64,000 nt of DNA, taken from contig DUZS01000021.1 of the NCBI GenBank assembly GCA_013349405.1, positions 1-64,000 on the forward strand, written 5' to 3'. The position numbers and the translations under genes were made by a program. Position 1 is the first letter of the stretch. The number at the start of each line of letters is the position of its first letter. The stretch comes from Desulfuromonadales bacterium (GTDB taxonomy: Bacteria > Desulfobacterota > Desulfuromonadia > Geobacterales > Pseudopelobacteraceae). Below the pieces are notes generated by a model. It was given only the letters and a program-made list of their open reading frames with translations. It had not been told where the DNA came from and made no database searches. Positions 42,858 to 52,822 of this stretch are shown piece by piece.

Positions 42858-44675
42858 ATGCCGAAGCTGATTATCGATGACATACCGGTTGAGGTTGCTG
42901 AGGGTACCACCGTGCTGGAAGCGGCGCAATCCGTGGACATTCCGATTCCGCACTTCTGTTGGCATCCGGCGCTTGGCAAGGCGGGGGCCTGCCGGGTCTG
43001 CGCCGTCAAGATGCTGGAGGGGCCAGTCAAGGGAATTCAGATGTCCTGTATGCTGCCTGTCCAGGAGGGGATGGTGGTGTCGACGACCGACCCGGAAGCG
43101 GTTGCCATGCGGCGCGCCGTCATCGAGTGGCTGATGATCAACCACCCCCATGACTGCCCGGTCTGCGACGAGGGGGGGGAGTGCCAGCTGCAGGATTTCA
43201 CTATTGCCGGCGGGCATGGTATTCGGCGCTACAGCGGCAAAAAACGGACTCATGTCAACCAGTATCTCGGTCCGTACATCGAACACGAAATGAACCGCTG
43301 CATCCAGTGTTACCGCTGTGTCCGCTTTTATCAGGAGTATGCCGGGGGAACGGATTTTGGTGTCATGGGGAGCGCCGGACGGGTCTATTTCGGTCGCTTT
43401 CAGGAGGGGCAGCTGGAATCACCCTTCTCCGGCAACCTGGTGGATATCTGCCCTACCGGAGTTTTTACCGATAAGACCGCCCGTTTTCGGGCCCGTTACT
43501 GGGATTACGACATGGCCCCCTCGGTCTGCCCCCATTGTTCGCTCGGATGTAACACCACGCCGGTAGCCCGCTACCGGGAACTGCTCAAGACCGTTGCCCG
43601 CCGGAATGAAGCCGTCAATGACTGGTTCATCTGTGACCGGGGCCGCTTTTCGAACAGCGTGGTCAACGACCCGCTGCGGCCGCGCCGGGCAGTGGTGGAC
43701 AGCAGAGAAACCGGTGTTGCAGAAGCGCTGGAAGCGTTGCAACTGCGTATACGCGATATCGAAGAGCAATATGGTCCCGGCAGCATCGCCGTGGTCGGTT
43801 CATCGCGCATGGCGCAGGAAGCTGCAGAGCTGCTGCCACAGCTGGCGCACCGCATCGGTGCCGGAGCACTCTGCTTCAGTACCACACGGAAAGAACAGGT
43901 CGAAACGCTCGCACTCCTTGAACTGTTGTCAGCCGGAAGAAGCGCCTCCCAGCAGGATGTCCGGAACTCCGACTGTATTGTTATCTACGGTTGTGACCCG
44001 CTGAATGAAGCCCCGATGATGGCGATGGCAGCGCGCCAGGCCTGGAGAGCCGGTGCAAAAGTGTATCTGATCGGGCAGGGAATCAGCCTCCCGTGTGAAG
44101 TCACCGAATGTACCGCTCTTGAGGATGTGCCGCTTGCAGAGGCAGAAAGGCCGATTATCATCTGTAATGTGTCGGTCAGAGTTGAACTGCTTGATAAACT
44201 TCAGGAAAGCCACAGTCATCTCAAAATCGCCGGCCTGTTTCCCGCCGCAAACAGTTTTGGAGCGGCGCAGGTGATGCGGGAGACTGGCGCAATCAGCCTG
44301 GAAGAGGCGCTGGCAGACGGAGAGATCAAAGGAATCATTGCAATAGAGGCCGACATCCCGGCAGCACTGCTTGACGGCATTCCGTTTGTTGCTGCCCTCG
44401 ACTGGCTGGCAGCAGCTGCCGTTCAGGCCGCGCAGATCGTTATCCCGACAACCGCCTGGGTTGAGATGGACGGCAGTTACATCAATTATGAAGGAAGGGC
44501 GCAACAATTTTCCAAGGTTATGAACCCGGGAGTCCCGATTAAAGGGCTTGATCCGAACGGTCATCCACCGCACAGCCATCGCACCGTCGCGCCGGGTGGT
44601 GAAGCTCTGCCCGCCTGGCAGCTGCTGGCCACCCTGATTAAACTGCTTGATGACGACAGCAGAGGACTATCATGA
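42858..44675 (+). CDS. nuoG: NADH-quinone oxidoreductase subunit G
   Basis: This is a large iron-sulfur subunit. The N-terminal 2Fe-2S domain has FCWHPALGKAGACRVC and SCMLPVQ; a His-Cys cluster HPHDCPVCDEGGECQLQD follows, then CIQCYRCVRF with the later Cys in VDICPTGVF, and CPHCSLGC of the molybdopterin-like domain start. At 605 residues it is shorter than many NuoG proteins (about 800-900), with a reduced C-terminal domain. It lies 135 bases after the toxin gene and its stop overlaps nuoH by four bases. Confidence 0.95.
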   Translation: MPKLIIDDIPVEVAEGTTVLEAAQSVDIPIPHFCWHPALGKAGACRVCAVKMLEGPVKGIQMSCMLPVQEGMVVSTTDPEAVAMRRAVIEWLMINHPHDCPVCDEGGECQLQDFTIAGGHGIRRYSGKKRTHVNQYLGPYIEHEMNRCIQCYRCVRFYQEYAGGTDFGVMGSAGRVYFGRFQEGQLESPFSGNLVDICPTGVFTDKTARFRARYWDYDMAPSVCPHCSLGCNTTPVARYRELLKTVARRNEAVNDWFICDRGRFSNSVVNDPLRPRRAVVDSRETGVAEALEALQLRIRDIEEQYGPGSIAVVGSSRMAQEAAELLPQLAHRIGAGALCFSTTRKEQVETLALLELLSAGRSASQQDVRNSDCIVIYGCDPLNEAPMMAMAARQAWRAGAKVYLIGQGISLPCEVTECTALEDVPLAEAERPIIICNVSVRVELLDKLQESHSHLKIAGLFPAANSFGAAQVMRETGAISLEEALADGEIKGIIAIEADIPAALLDGIPFVAALDWLAAAAVQAAQIVIPTTAWVEMDGSYINYEGRAQQFSKVMNPGVPIKGLDPNGHPPHSHRTVAPGGEALPAWQLLATLIKLLDDDSRGLS

Positions 44676-45664
44676 TGTACGACACCATCGACATAGCCCT
44701 ACTTCTGGCCAAGATCGCCCTGGTATTTTTCGTCATTCTGACTCTGGCGGCCTATCTGGTCTTTGCCGAGCGCAAGGTACTCGCCTGGATTCAGGACCGC
44801 AAAGGGCCCAACCGCGTCGGCCCCTTCGGACTGCTGCAGCCGCTGGCCGACCTGATCAAGCTCCTGACCAAAGAGGACTTCCGGCCGATCGGGGCGGACA
44901 AATGGCTGTTCTACCTGGCTCCTGCCATGGCCGCCATTCCGGCTATCATGATCTTTGCCGTCATCCCTTTTGGCGCGCCGCTGACACTCTTCGGACATAC
45001 AGTATTGCTGCAGGTGTCCGACCTGAATGTCGGCCTGCTCCTGTTCATGGCGCTCTCTTCCATCGCCGTTTACGGCGTCGCCCTGGGAGGGTGGGCTTCA
45101 AACTCCAAGTATGCCCTGCTTGGCAGCATCCGCGGCCTTGCCCAGCTGATCTCTTATGAGCTTTCCATGGGGCTGTCGCTCGTCCCGGTGGTGATGCTGG
45201 CCCGCTCTTTCCGGCTGTCGGATATTGTTAACGCCCAGTCCGGCTGCTGGTTTATCGTCTATCAGCCGCTGGCCTTCGTAATCTTTCTGATCAGTATCGC
45301 CGCCGAATGCAAACGGATCCCCTTCGAACTCCCCGAAGCGGAGGGGGAACTGGTCGCGGGCTTTCACACCGAATACTCCGGCATGCGTTTCGGCCTGTTT
45401 TTCGTCGGGGAATATATCAACATCATCGTATTGGGGGGGCTGGCGGCCACCTTTTTTCTCGGCGGATGGCATGGCCCTTTTTTGCCGCCGGTCGTCTGGT
45501 TCTCTGCCAAGGTGCTGGCCTTTGCCTTCCTCTTTATCTGGATGCGCGGCACGTTGCCCCGCTTGCGCTACGACCAGCTGATGCATTTCGGCTGGAAGAT
45601 TCTGACGCCGCTGGCACTGGTCAACATCGTGGTGACCGGCTGGTGGCTGGTGCTGAGAGGCTGA
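44672..45664 (+). CDS. nuoH: NADH-quinone oxidoreductase subunit H
   Basis: This 330-residue membrane subunit with eight or nine helices forms part of the quinone chamber. Signature text: [35 protein letters not shown] (motif at about 31-66), [23 protein letters not shown], and [20 protein letters not shown]. It overlaps nuoG by ATGA and nuoI follows immediately. Confidence 0.97.
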   Translation: MMYDTIDIALLLAKIALVFFVILTLAAYLVFAERKVLAWIQDRKGPNRVGPFGLLQPLADLIKLLTKEDFRPIGADKWLFYLAPAMAAIPAIMIFAVIPFGAPLTLFGHTVLLQVSDLNVGLLLFMALSSIAVYGVALGGWASNSKYALLGSIRGLAQLISYELSMGLSLVPVVMLARSFRLSDIVNAQSGCWFIVYQPLAFVIFLISIAAECKRIPFELPEAEGELVAGFHTEYSGMRFGLFFVGEYINIIVLGGLAATFFLGGWHGPFLPPVVWFSAKVLAFAFLFIWMRGTLPRLRYDQLMHFGWKILTPLALVNIVVTGWWLVLRG

Positions 45665-46195
45665 ATGAAGATTTTATCCGACATAGCGGCACTCCTGACC
45701 GGGATGTGGATCACCTGGAAGCATATGTTCCGGCGGCCGGTGACCATCCAGTATCCGGAGGAGAAGCGCCAGCCGTATCCACGCTATCGGGCCCGTATCG
45801 TGCTGACCCGCGACCCGGATGGCGGTGAGCGTTGCGTCGCCTGCCAGCTCTGTTCAGCCGCCTGCCCGGTGGACTGCATCTCCATGCAGCCGACAGAAGA
45901 TACCGACGGGAGACGCTCTGCAGAATGGTTCCGGATCAACTTCGCCCGCTGTATCTTCTGCGGTCTCTGCGCTGAAGCGTGTCCGACTCTGGCCATCCAG
46001 ATGACCCCTGATTTTGAGATCTGCACGCGGGACATCATGGACCTGGTCTATGAAAAAGAAGATCTGTTAATTGATGGCTGCGGCAAATCGTCGCATTACA
46101 ACTTTTACCGCCATGCCGGCATCGGTGTGACCCAGCCACGCGGCAACGGCGCTGAGGAACTGCCGCCGGTGGATGTACGGGGGTTACTGCCCTGA
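45665..46195 (+). CDS. nuoI: NADH-quinone oxidoreductase subunit I
   Basis: This 176-residue subunit carries clusters N6a and N6b, with two ferredoxin motifs: CVACQLCSAACPVDC and CIFCGLCAEACP. The N-terminal amphipathic helix (LTGMWITWKHMFRRPVTIQYPEE) attaches it to the membrane arm. It starts directly after the nuoH stop codon with no spacer. Confidence 0.97.
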   Translation: MKILSDIAALLTGMWITWKHMFRRPVTIQYPEEKRQPYPRYRARIVLTRDPDGGERCVACQLCSAACPVDCISMQPTEDTDGRRSAEWFRINFARCIFCGLCAEACPTLAIQMTPDFEICTRDIMDLVYEKEDLLIDGCGKSSHYNFYRHAGIGVTQPRGNGAEELPPVDVRGLLP

Positions 46196-46196
46196 T

Positions 46197-46682
46197 ATGG
46201 AAACATACCTGTTCTACATACTGGCGACCGTAACTGTCATCGGCACGATCCTCGCCATTACCGAAAAACATCCGGTGCATGCGATCGTCTACCTCGTCAC
46301 CTCGTTCTTCAGCCTGGCGTCGATCTTCTTTCTGCTGTCCGCGCCGCTGATCGCCATGTTCGAGGTTATCATTTACGCCGGTGCGGTTATGGTGCTGTTC
46401 ATGTTTGTCATCATGATGCTCGACCTCGGACGCGCCGATGAAGCGAAACGCCCCCCCCTGCGGCAGTGGTTTCTGCCGGTCATTCTGGGCGGGATCATAC
46501 TGGTGTCGATCGGGGTCCTTGCGGCCGGTTATGTCACAACCCCCCATGCTCCCGGTGCCATCACTGTCCGCGACTTCGCCGTGACCCTGTTCCGGAAATA
46601 CGGCGTAGCGGTCGAAATCATCTCCATGCAGCTGCTCTTTGCAGTCGTCGGGGCGTTGTACCTCGGCAGGAGGCGGCCATGA
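46197..46682 (+). CDS. nuoJ: NADH-quinone oxidoreductase subunit J
   Basis: The 161-residue membrane subunit has five helices and the family motif FEVIIYAGAVMVLFMFVIMMLD, the pi-bulge helix region. The ATG lies one base after the nuoI stop; a longer frame is rejected because it would extend into nuoI. The stop overlaps nuoK by four bases. Confidence 0.95.
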   Translation: METYLFYILATVTVIGTILAITEKHPVHAIVYLVTSFFSLASIFFLLSAPLIAMFEVIIYAGAVMVLFMFVIMMLDLGRADEAKRPPLRQWFLPVILGGIILVSIGVLAAGYVTTPHAPGAITVRDFAVTLFRKYGVAVEIISMQLLFAVVGALYLGRRRP

Positions 46683-46987
46683 TCGTACCATTGGCACATG
46701 TACTGATTCTGGCGGCCATCCTGTTCGGCCTCGGGCTGGTCTGCACACTGGTCTGGCGCAGCAACGTCATCATGCTGCTGATCGGGATCGAGATCATGCT
46801 CAATGCCGCCATGCTCGTTTTTGTCGGTGGCTCAAACCATTGGGGGATGGCTGACGGCCAGGTGTTCGCCCTGATCATCATGGCCATGACCTCGGCTGAA
46901 GTCTCACTGGCACTGGCGCTGGTGGTGTATCTGCATCGCCGTAAAAACACGGTTGATGTCGATGAATTCCGGGAGTTACAGGACTGA
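46679..46987 (+). CDS. nuoK: NADH-quinone oxidoreductase subunit K
   Basis: The 102-residue MrpC-like membrane subunit has three helices. Conserved membrane glutamates are in LLIGIEIMLNAAML and AMTSAEVSLALALVVYL. AGGAGG lies inside the end of nuoJ and precedes the ATG. It is immediately followed by nuoL. Confidence 0.96.
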   Translation: MIVPLAHVLILAAILFGLGLVCTLVWRSNVIMLLIGIEIMLNAAMLVFVGGSNHWGMADGQVFALIIMAMTSAEVSLALALVVYLHRRKNTVDVDEFRELQD

Positions 46988-48898
46988 ATGAAAGCCTATC
47001 TTGAACTCATAATCCTGCTTCCGCTGCTCGGAGCGATCATCAATGCGCTGCTGGGCGGCCGTCTGCTGTCGCGCCGGGCGAGTGAATGGCTGGCCTGTGC
47101 CGTAATCTGGGGCAGCTTTGCCGCCACTCTGGCGGCAGCAATCGTTTACAGAGCTCCGGCCACGGTGGAGATCGTTTCGTGGCTGTCCGATTTTGATTTC
47201 AAGGCGTCGCTCACCCTCTATCTCGACCCGCTCTCGCTGTCACTCTGCCTGATGATCACCTTTGTCTGCGGACTGATACATCTCTATGCCGTCGGCTATA
47301 TGAAGGACGACCCCTCTTCTGTCCGTTTTTTTGCCCTGCTCAATCTGTTCGTGGCGGCCATGCTGATGCTGGTGCTGGCCGAGAACCTGCCGCTCCTCTA
47401 TCTCGGCTGGGAGGGGGTCGGTTTCTGCTCCTACGCCCTGATCGGTTTCTGGCACACGAAACCGGCAAATGCCACTGCCGGACGTAAGGCCTTTATTGTC
47501 ACGCGTATTGGGGACACCGGCCTCGGGATTGCTGTTGTCTGGATGTTCGAGCTGTTCGGCACCGAGTCTATTCCGCACCTGAACCAGATGGGGCACCTGT
47601 TGCCGGCCGGCATTGTAACCGCCCTGGGGCTCCTGATGCTGCTGGCGGCCATGGGCAAATCGGCCCAGGTGCCGCTGATGGTCTGGCTGCCGGACGCCAT
47701 GGCCGGACCGACACCGGTTTCGGCGCAGATCCACGCTGCCACCATGGTTACCGCCGGGGTGTACCTGCTGATGCGCATGTTCCCGCTGATCGGCGTCTCG
47801 CCGACGGTCACCGCCGCCATTGCGATCACCGGTGCGCTGACCGCTTTCTACGGCGCAACCTGTGCCCTCGTGCAGCGTGACCTGAAGCGGATTCTCGCCT
47901 ACTCCACGATCAGTCAGATCGGCTATATGATGTTGGGAGTGGGCGCCGGCGCAATTACAGCCGCAACCTTTCACCTGCTGGTGCATGCGTTCTTCAAGGC
48001 GTTGTTATTCCTCGGAGCGGGGTGTGTCATTACAGCTCTCCATCACGAACAGGATATCTTCCGCATGGGGGGACTGAGGCGCACGCTGCCGGGGATCTTC
48101 TGGCCGTTTCTGGCCGGAGCGCTCTGCCTGGCCGGCGTGCCGCTTACCGGCGGCTTTTTCAGCAAGGATGGTATTCTCGGGGCGGTCTGGCTCAAGGGTG
48201 GGGCACTCTACGGGGGACTGTATGTTGTCGGTCTGGTCACGGCCTTTATCACCGCCGTTTATACCGCCCGGATGGTGCTGGTCGTTTTTTGCGGAGATGG
48301 AATTCATCCCCTCCCCCCTGGCGGGGGAGGGTTAGGGAGGGGGGGACTTAAACAATTGCCGCGCATCATGGAGTGGCCGCTGATCCCGCTCGCGATTCTG
48401 GGACTATGCGGCGGTCTGCTCAATCTGCCGGAATATATGGGAAATGGCCTCCTGCATTTGTTTTTGTTGTCGCTTGGCAGCCACGAGCAGACTCTGCCGC
48501 ACTCGACCGAAATCCTCCTGCAGGGAGTCGCCGCCGCTGTCGCCGCAGCAGGCATTTTGACAGCCTGGTTCCGCTATGGCGGGAAGCGCCGCCAGGAGAG
48601 TCTCGCGAAAGAACAGAAGCCTGCCGGTGGTATTGCCGCTTTCCTGCTGGAGGGGTGGCGGGTGGATGCTCTCTATGACCTGCTGCTGGTCCGCCCCTAT
48701 ACCCGGCTTTCAACCTTTCTCTGGCAGCAGCTTGACGAAGGGTGCATCGATGATTCCCTGGATCGCATGGCCTCATTGTTCGGGAGATGCGGCCAGTGGC
48801 TCGGCGGTCGGGGTCAGGGGCGGGTTTCGCTCTCTCTGCTCGGCATGGCCGCCGGAGCGGCGCTGATGGTATTCTGGATGGTGTGGGGTATGCCATGA
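46988..48898 (+). CDS. nuoL: NADH-quinone oxidoreductase subunit L (with in-frame palindrome)
   Basis: The 636-residue antiporter-like subunit has about 16 helices and a lateral helix. Motifs: FFALLNLFVAAMLMLVLAEN, YLGWEGVGFCSYALIGFW, GKSAQVPLMVWLPDAMAGPTPVSA with Lys, and YSTISQIGYMMLGVG. Residues about 440-455 (HPLPPGGGGLGRGG) are encoded by a GC-rich palindrome in a variable loop, which keeps the frame. The insertion should be tolerated because flanking helices are intact. The stop overlaps nuoM by ATGA. Confidence 0.95.
   Translation: MKAYLELIILLPLLGAIINALLGGRLLSRRASEWLACAVIWGSFAATLAAAIVYRAPATVEIVSWLSDFDFKASLTLYLDPLSLSLCLMITFVCGLIHLYAVGYMKDDPSSVRFFALLNLFVAAMLMLVLAENLPLLYLGWEGVGFCSYALIGFWHTKPANATAGRKAFIVTRIGDTGLGIAVVWMFELFGTESIPHLNQMGHLLPAGIVTALGLLMLLAAMGKSAQVPLMVWLPDAMAGPTPVSAQIHAATMVTAGVYLLMRMFPLIGVSPTVTAAIAITGALTAFYGATCALVQRDLKRILAYSTISQIGYMMLGVGAGAITAATFHLLVHAFFKALLFLGAGCVITALHHEQDIFRMGGLRRTLPGIFWPFLAGALCLAGVPLTGGFFSKDGILGAVWLKGGALYGGLYVVGLVTAFITAVYTARMVLVVFCGDGIHPLPPGGGGLGRGGLKQLPRIMEWPLIPLAILGLCGGLLNLPEYMGNGLLHLFLLSLGSHEQTLPHSTEILLQGVAAAVAAAGILTAWFRYGGKRRQESLAKEQKPAGGIAAFLLEGWRVDALYDLLLVRPYTRLSTFLWQQLDEGCIDDSLDRMASLFGRCGQWLGGRGQGRVSLSLLGMAAGAALMVFWMVWGMP
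48308..48346. repeat. GC-rich palindrome inserted in nuoL
   Basis: CCCTCCCCC (48309-48317) pairs with GGGGGAGGG (48323-48331) around a five-base loop, followed by a further G-rich half. The same style of palindrome, with different flanks, occurs twice in macB near 56180 and 56240. It adds about 14 Gly/Pro-rich residues. Confidence 0.7.
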
Positions 48899-50370
48899 AT
48901 CAGTTTCCGTTCCTGACACTGCTGCTGTTCCTCCCGCTGGCCGGAGCGTTTCTGCTCCTCACGATGACCGGAAGGGAGAAGTTGGCCCGGAGCACCGCCC
49001 TCACCATAGCGGTAGCAGAGACGGTACTGGCCTGCAGCGCCTGGTTCTGCCAGGGAAACAGTTCTGCACGGGGATATTTCCTCTTCGAAGACCGTCCCTG
49101 GATTGAAACGCTTGGCATCCGCTATACGGTGGGCATGGACGGCATCACTCTGCTGCTGGTAACGCTGACCGCTCTCGTTACAGTTATCGCCATGCTCGTA
49201 TCATGGCGCTCCATCACGGAACGGGTCGCCCTGCACTTCCTGCTGATTCTGGCCATGGAATCGGGCATCATGGGGGTTTTCCTCTCCCTTGACCTGTTCC
49301 TCTTTTACCTGTTCTGGGAACTGATGCTGATCCCGATGTTCTTCCTGATCAGTATCTGGGGGCATGATCGCAACATCTACTCGGCGGTCAAATTCTTCCT
49401 CTATACCTTGGTCGGCTCGCTGCTGATGCTGCTGGCCATTATCGGCGTCTACCTGATTCATGGTGAACAGAGTGGCATCTACAGTTTCGGCCTGGCGGCG
49501 CTGACCGGAACCAGATTTTCACCCGCCACCGGCCTGTTGTTGTATGGCGCATTCCTGCTCGCCTTTGCGGTCAAGTTTCCGCTCGTGCCGCTGCACACCT
49601 GGCTTCCCGACGCCCATACCGATGCCCCGACCGCCGGAAGTGTGATTCTGGCGGGTCTGCTGCTGAAAACCGGGGCATACGGCCTGATCCGCTTCGGCTA
49701 CCCGCTCTTTCCCGAGGCCGCCCGGACCCTGTCGCCGCTGCTGATCGGGCTGGCAGTAGCCGGTATCATCTATGCCTCATGGATCGCCTTTGCCCAGAAA
49801 GATATGAAACGCCTCGTCGCCTACTCCAGTATCGGGCATATGGGTTTTGTCGCGCTCGGTATCGCCGTCTGGACACCGGTGGCGCTGTCGGGGGCGCTGC
49901 TGCAGATGGTCAACCACGGCTTGACCACCACGGCGCTCTTTGCGCTGGTCGGGATGCTCGATGAACGGGCCCATACCCGTCAGATCGAGGATTATGGGGG
50001 GCTGTGGGGGAAAATTCCGCTTTTCTCGGCCTTCTTCGTTCTCTTTGCCATGGCCTCGGCCGGTCTGCCCGGCCTGAACAATTTTGTCGGTGAATTCCTC
50101 ATTTTGACCGGTTCTTTCAAATCAGCTCATCTGGCAACTGCACTCGCTTTTATCGGCGTAATTCTGCCGCTTGTCTACACGGTACGCCTGGTCCAGGAGG
50201 TTATCTTCCAGGAGGAGCGGCGACCGCTGCCGATGGCGGATATTTCTTCACGCGAACTGTTCATTCTGGCATTTCTGGCCCTGGCTGACCTGTATATCGG
50301 GCTGCATCCCGCCCCGTTGCTGGAGATACTGAAAGCACCGGTGGCGTTACTGACGGGAGGGGTGCCATGA
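48895..50370 (+). CDS. nuoM: NADH-quinone oxidoreductase subunit M
   Basis: This 491-residue antiporter-like subunit has 14 helices. Motifs: GMDGITLLLVTLTALV, FYLFWELMLIPMFFLI with the key Glu, AFAVKFPLVPLHTWLPDAHTDAPTAGS with Lys, and YSSIGHMGFVALGIA. The start at 48895 overlaps the nuoL stop; the longer open frame upstream is the nuoL shadow. It overlaps nuoN by four bases at its end. Confidence 0.97.
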   Translation: MNQFPFLTLLLFLPLAGAFLLLTMTGREKLARSTALTIAVAETVLACSAWFCQGNSSARGYFLFEDRPWIETLGIRYTVGMDGITLLLVTLTALVTVIAMLVSWRSITERVALHFLLILAMESGIMGVFLSLDLFLFYLFWELMLIPMFFLISIWGHDRNIYSAVKFFLYTLVGSLLMLLAIIGVYLIHGEQSGIYSFGLAALTGTRFSPATGLLLYGAFLLAFAVKFPLVPLHTWLPDAHTDAPTAGSVILAGLLLKTGAYGLIRFGYPLFPEAARTLSPLLIGLAVAGIIYASWIAFAQKDMKRLVAYSSIGHMGFVALGIAVWTPVALSGALLQMVNHGLTTTALFALVGMLDERAHTRQIEDYGGLWGKIPLFSAFFVLFAMASAGLPGLNNFVGEFLILTGSFKSAHLATALAFIGVILPLVYTVRLVQEVIFQEERRPLPMADISSRELFILAFLALADLYIGLHPAPLLEILKAPVALLTGGVP

Positions 50371-51776
50371 CAACAGCAGATCTCTGGATAGCCCTTCCGT
50401 TGATCCTGCTTGCAGTCGGCGCCCTGCTGACGCTGCTGATCGGTGCCGTTACCCGCGATGACACCGCCGCAACCGCCATCGGTGTTGCGGTGACTCTCGG
50501 AGCCGCATGCTGGCTGTTACAGACTCCTCCTCTGCCGGTTGCTCCGTCGCTGGGACTATCCGCCGCCGGACTGCCGCGCCTCTTCAGCTGTTTTTTTCTC
50601 CTGCTGGCGGCCGGAGTGCTCTGCCTGTCGTCAGGTTACAACCGGGCGCGCGGCATCGGTGGCGAGGAATATCCTGCTACGGTATTGTTCGCCACATTCG
50701 GCATGCTTGCCCTGGCGTCGGCGACCACTCTGCTGACCCTTTTTCTGGGGCTTGAAGCGATGAGTTTCGGTTTCTACATCCTGGTGGCAGTCGACCTGAA
50801 ACGGGCGACATCCGGCGAGACCGGACTGAAATACCTGCTGCCGGGGGCGCTCAGCACCGCCTTTCTCGCGTTCGGCATCGCCCTTATCTATTGCGTTTCC
50901 GGGACACTCGCCATCCATGAAGCGGTGCAGCTTACGCTGACGAGCGGCAGGCCGGACCCGATCGCACTGGCCGGGTGGGGCTGTCTGCTGGCCGGAATTG
51001 CCTTCAAGCTTTCGCTGGCTCCCGCCCACCTCTGGACCCCGGATGTGTACCAGGGGGCTCCGGCGCCGGTGGTTGCTTTTCTCTCGGGCGGCTCAAAAGG
51101 TGCAGCGATCCTGCTGCTCCTCCTCCTGCTCCCGCACGCGGTTGACGCTTCGCACCTGCGGATACCACTCTGGGGGGTGGCGCTGCTCTCCATGCTGGTC
51201 GGCAATCTGGCTGCCTTGCTGCAAAACCGTGTCCGTCGGCTGCTGGCCTACTCCTCAATCGCCCAGATGGGCTATGTTGCGGTCGCTCTGGTTTCCGGGA
51301 AGGGGGGAGGCTATCAGGCGGCAGCTTTCTACGCCCTGGCATACGGTGTGATCAGTCTGGCGGCGTTTGGTGCGATTGCCGTTCTCGAGCGGCAAGGGTG
51401 CGGAGAGACCCTGGACGATTATCGCGGACTCGGTCAGAGCAAGCCGTTTGCTTCAGGAGTGCTGACATTGGCGCTGTTTTCTCTTGCCGGCATCCCTCCT
51501 ACGGTCGGTTTCACCGGCAAGTTCCTTATTTTTACGTCAGCAATCCGCTCCGGTGAAATTGCCCTGGCCGTAATCGGCGTCCTGCTGGCCGCCATTTCGG
51601 TCTATTACTATTTGAAAGTGGTGATCACCCTCTACAGCAAACATACCGGAACAGCAGATGCAAGTCATCCGACGTATCCGGAATACTCCGTACTTATTCT
51701 TGCATCTACGGCAATGGTTCTCCTCGGACTCTGGCCGGATGCGCTTATTTCACTGTTGTCTCATCTTCTGCCGTAA
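50367..51776 (+). CDS. nuoN: NADH-quinone oxidoreductase subunit N
   Basis: The 469-residue antiporter-like subunit is the last nuo gene. Motifs: FLGLEAMSFGFYILVAV with Glu, GIAFKLSLAPAHLWTPDVYQGAPAPVVAFLS with Lys, YSSIAQMGYVAVAL, and FSLAGIPPTVGFTGKFLIF. The start overlaps nuoM. No clear terminator follows; the outer-membrane gene starts about 35 bases downstream, so read-through is possible. Confidence 0.97.
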   Translation: MTTADLWIALPLILLAVGALLTLLIGAVTRDDTAATAIGVAVTLGAACWLLQTPPLPVAPSLGLSAAGLPRLFSCFFLLLAAGVLCLSSGYNRARGIGGEEYPATVLFATFGMLALASATTLLTLFLGLEAMSFGFYILVAVDLKRATSGETGLKYLLPGALSTAFLAFGIALIYCVSGTLAIHEAVQLTLTSGRPDPIALAGWGCLLAGIAFKLSLAPAHLWTPDVYQGAPAPVVAFLSGGSKGAAILLLLLLLPHAVDASHLRIPLWGVALLSMLVGNLAALLQNRVRRLLAYSSIAQMGYVAVALVSGKGGGYQAAAFYALAYGVISLAAFGAIAVLERQGCGETLDDYRGLGQSKPFASGVLTLALFSLAGIPPTVGFTGKFLIFTSAIRSGEIALAVIGVLLAAISVYYYLKVVITLYSKHTGTADASHPTYPEYSVLILASTAMVLLGLWPDALISLLSHLLP

Positions 51777-51811
51777 GAATCGTGTATGAGTTGAGGGGAG
51801 GTTGTTGTCTG

Positions 51812-52822
51812 ATGCCCGTATCAGATTATTTTGGAGCGCTTATCTGCCTGCTCATTCTGCTTCTGACCGCCTTTGCTGCTCCTAAAACAGCGTCTGCAGG
51901 GGAGTTGTTTGGCTTTTATGGCGTAACCAATGAGGCGAACAGCTCCAACAATTCTTTTGCCTATCAGTTTGAATACCGGGAAGGTCTTGGGGAAAACGTC
52001 GCTGCGAGCGCTTCCTATCTGAACGAGGGGCATATTCCGAATCACCATAGAGACGGTCTTGCTCCGCTCATGATCTGGGGGCGGGGCAATTTATGTGATC
52101 GCCGCTTGTCGCTTGCTGCCGGTGCCGGCCCGTACCTCTATGCCGATACCACCACCATCAACGGCATTGTCAAGGACAGCCATGATGTGGGAGGCATATT
52201 TTCCGTTTCTGCCACTCTCTACACCCAATCACGTTTTCTGCTTCAGGGAAGGGCCAATTGGGTTTATACCGGCAGAAGTGTCGATACCGTCACCGCCCTC
52301 ATCGGCATCGGCTACCAACTTGATCCCCCGCTTTCAACCGGGCCACTGCCAACACCGCCGCGACAAAAGGAAAAGACGACCAATCATGAACTCTCCGTGT
52401 ATGTCGGGCAGACCATAGTCAATAATCCCGGTTCTCCCAAATCAGTCGCTACCGGTATCGAATACCGGAGAGGGCTGTTGCGCTATCTTGATTTCAGCAC
52501 GGCATGGCTGAACGAAGGAGACAACGAGCTGATCCGAAGAAATGGCGCACTCGCCCAGTTCTGGCTCGTCCGGGCCTTCTTTGACGACCGTCTTTCCCTT
52601 GGCAGCGGACTTGGCGCTTATTTAGCAATTGACAAAAGGAATGGAAAAGCGTTTGACAAAGGGGGGGGTGAATTTGCTTCCGGTGTCATATCGATGACCG
52701 CAAGTTTCAGGGACTTCGGTTTTAACCCGGACATTTCACTGCGCTTAACGATGAACCGTATCGTCACCAACTATGACAAGGACACCGACATCTTCCTCAT
52801 GGGCCTGGGGTACCGTTTCTGA
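51812..52822 (+). CDS. Outer-membrane barrel protein with internal duplication
   Basis: A signal peptide ends near ASA-GE. The mature protein consists of two similar halves. Half 1 (about 35-170) contains FEYREGLGENVAASASYLNEG and RLSLAAGAGPYLYAD; half 2 (about 200-336) contains IEYRRGLLRYLDFSTAWLNEG and RLSLGSGLGAYLAID. Alternating beta strands and the C-terminal LGYRF suggest an outer-membrane protein. GGGGAGG before the ATG at 51812 decides the start over a GTG at 51782. The half-unit resembles small eight-stranded barrels, so it may be a fused pair. Function unknown. Confidence 0.7.
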   Translation: MPVSDYFGALICLLILLLTAFAAPKTASAGELFGFYGVTNEANSSNNSFAYQFEYREGLGENVAASASYLNEGHIPNHHRDGLAPLMIWGRGNLCDRRLSLAAGAGPYLYADTTTINGIVKDSHDVGGIFSVSATLYTQSRFLLQGRANWVYTGRSVDTVTALIGIGYQLDPPLSTGPLPTPPRQKEKTTNHELSVYVGQTIVNNPGSPKSVATGIEYRRGLLRYLDFSTAWLNEGDNELIRRNGALAQFWLVRAFFDDRLSLGSGLGAYLAIDKRNGKAFDKGGGEFASGVISMTASFRDFGFNPDISLRLTMNRIVTNYDKDTDIFLMGLGYRF

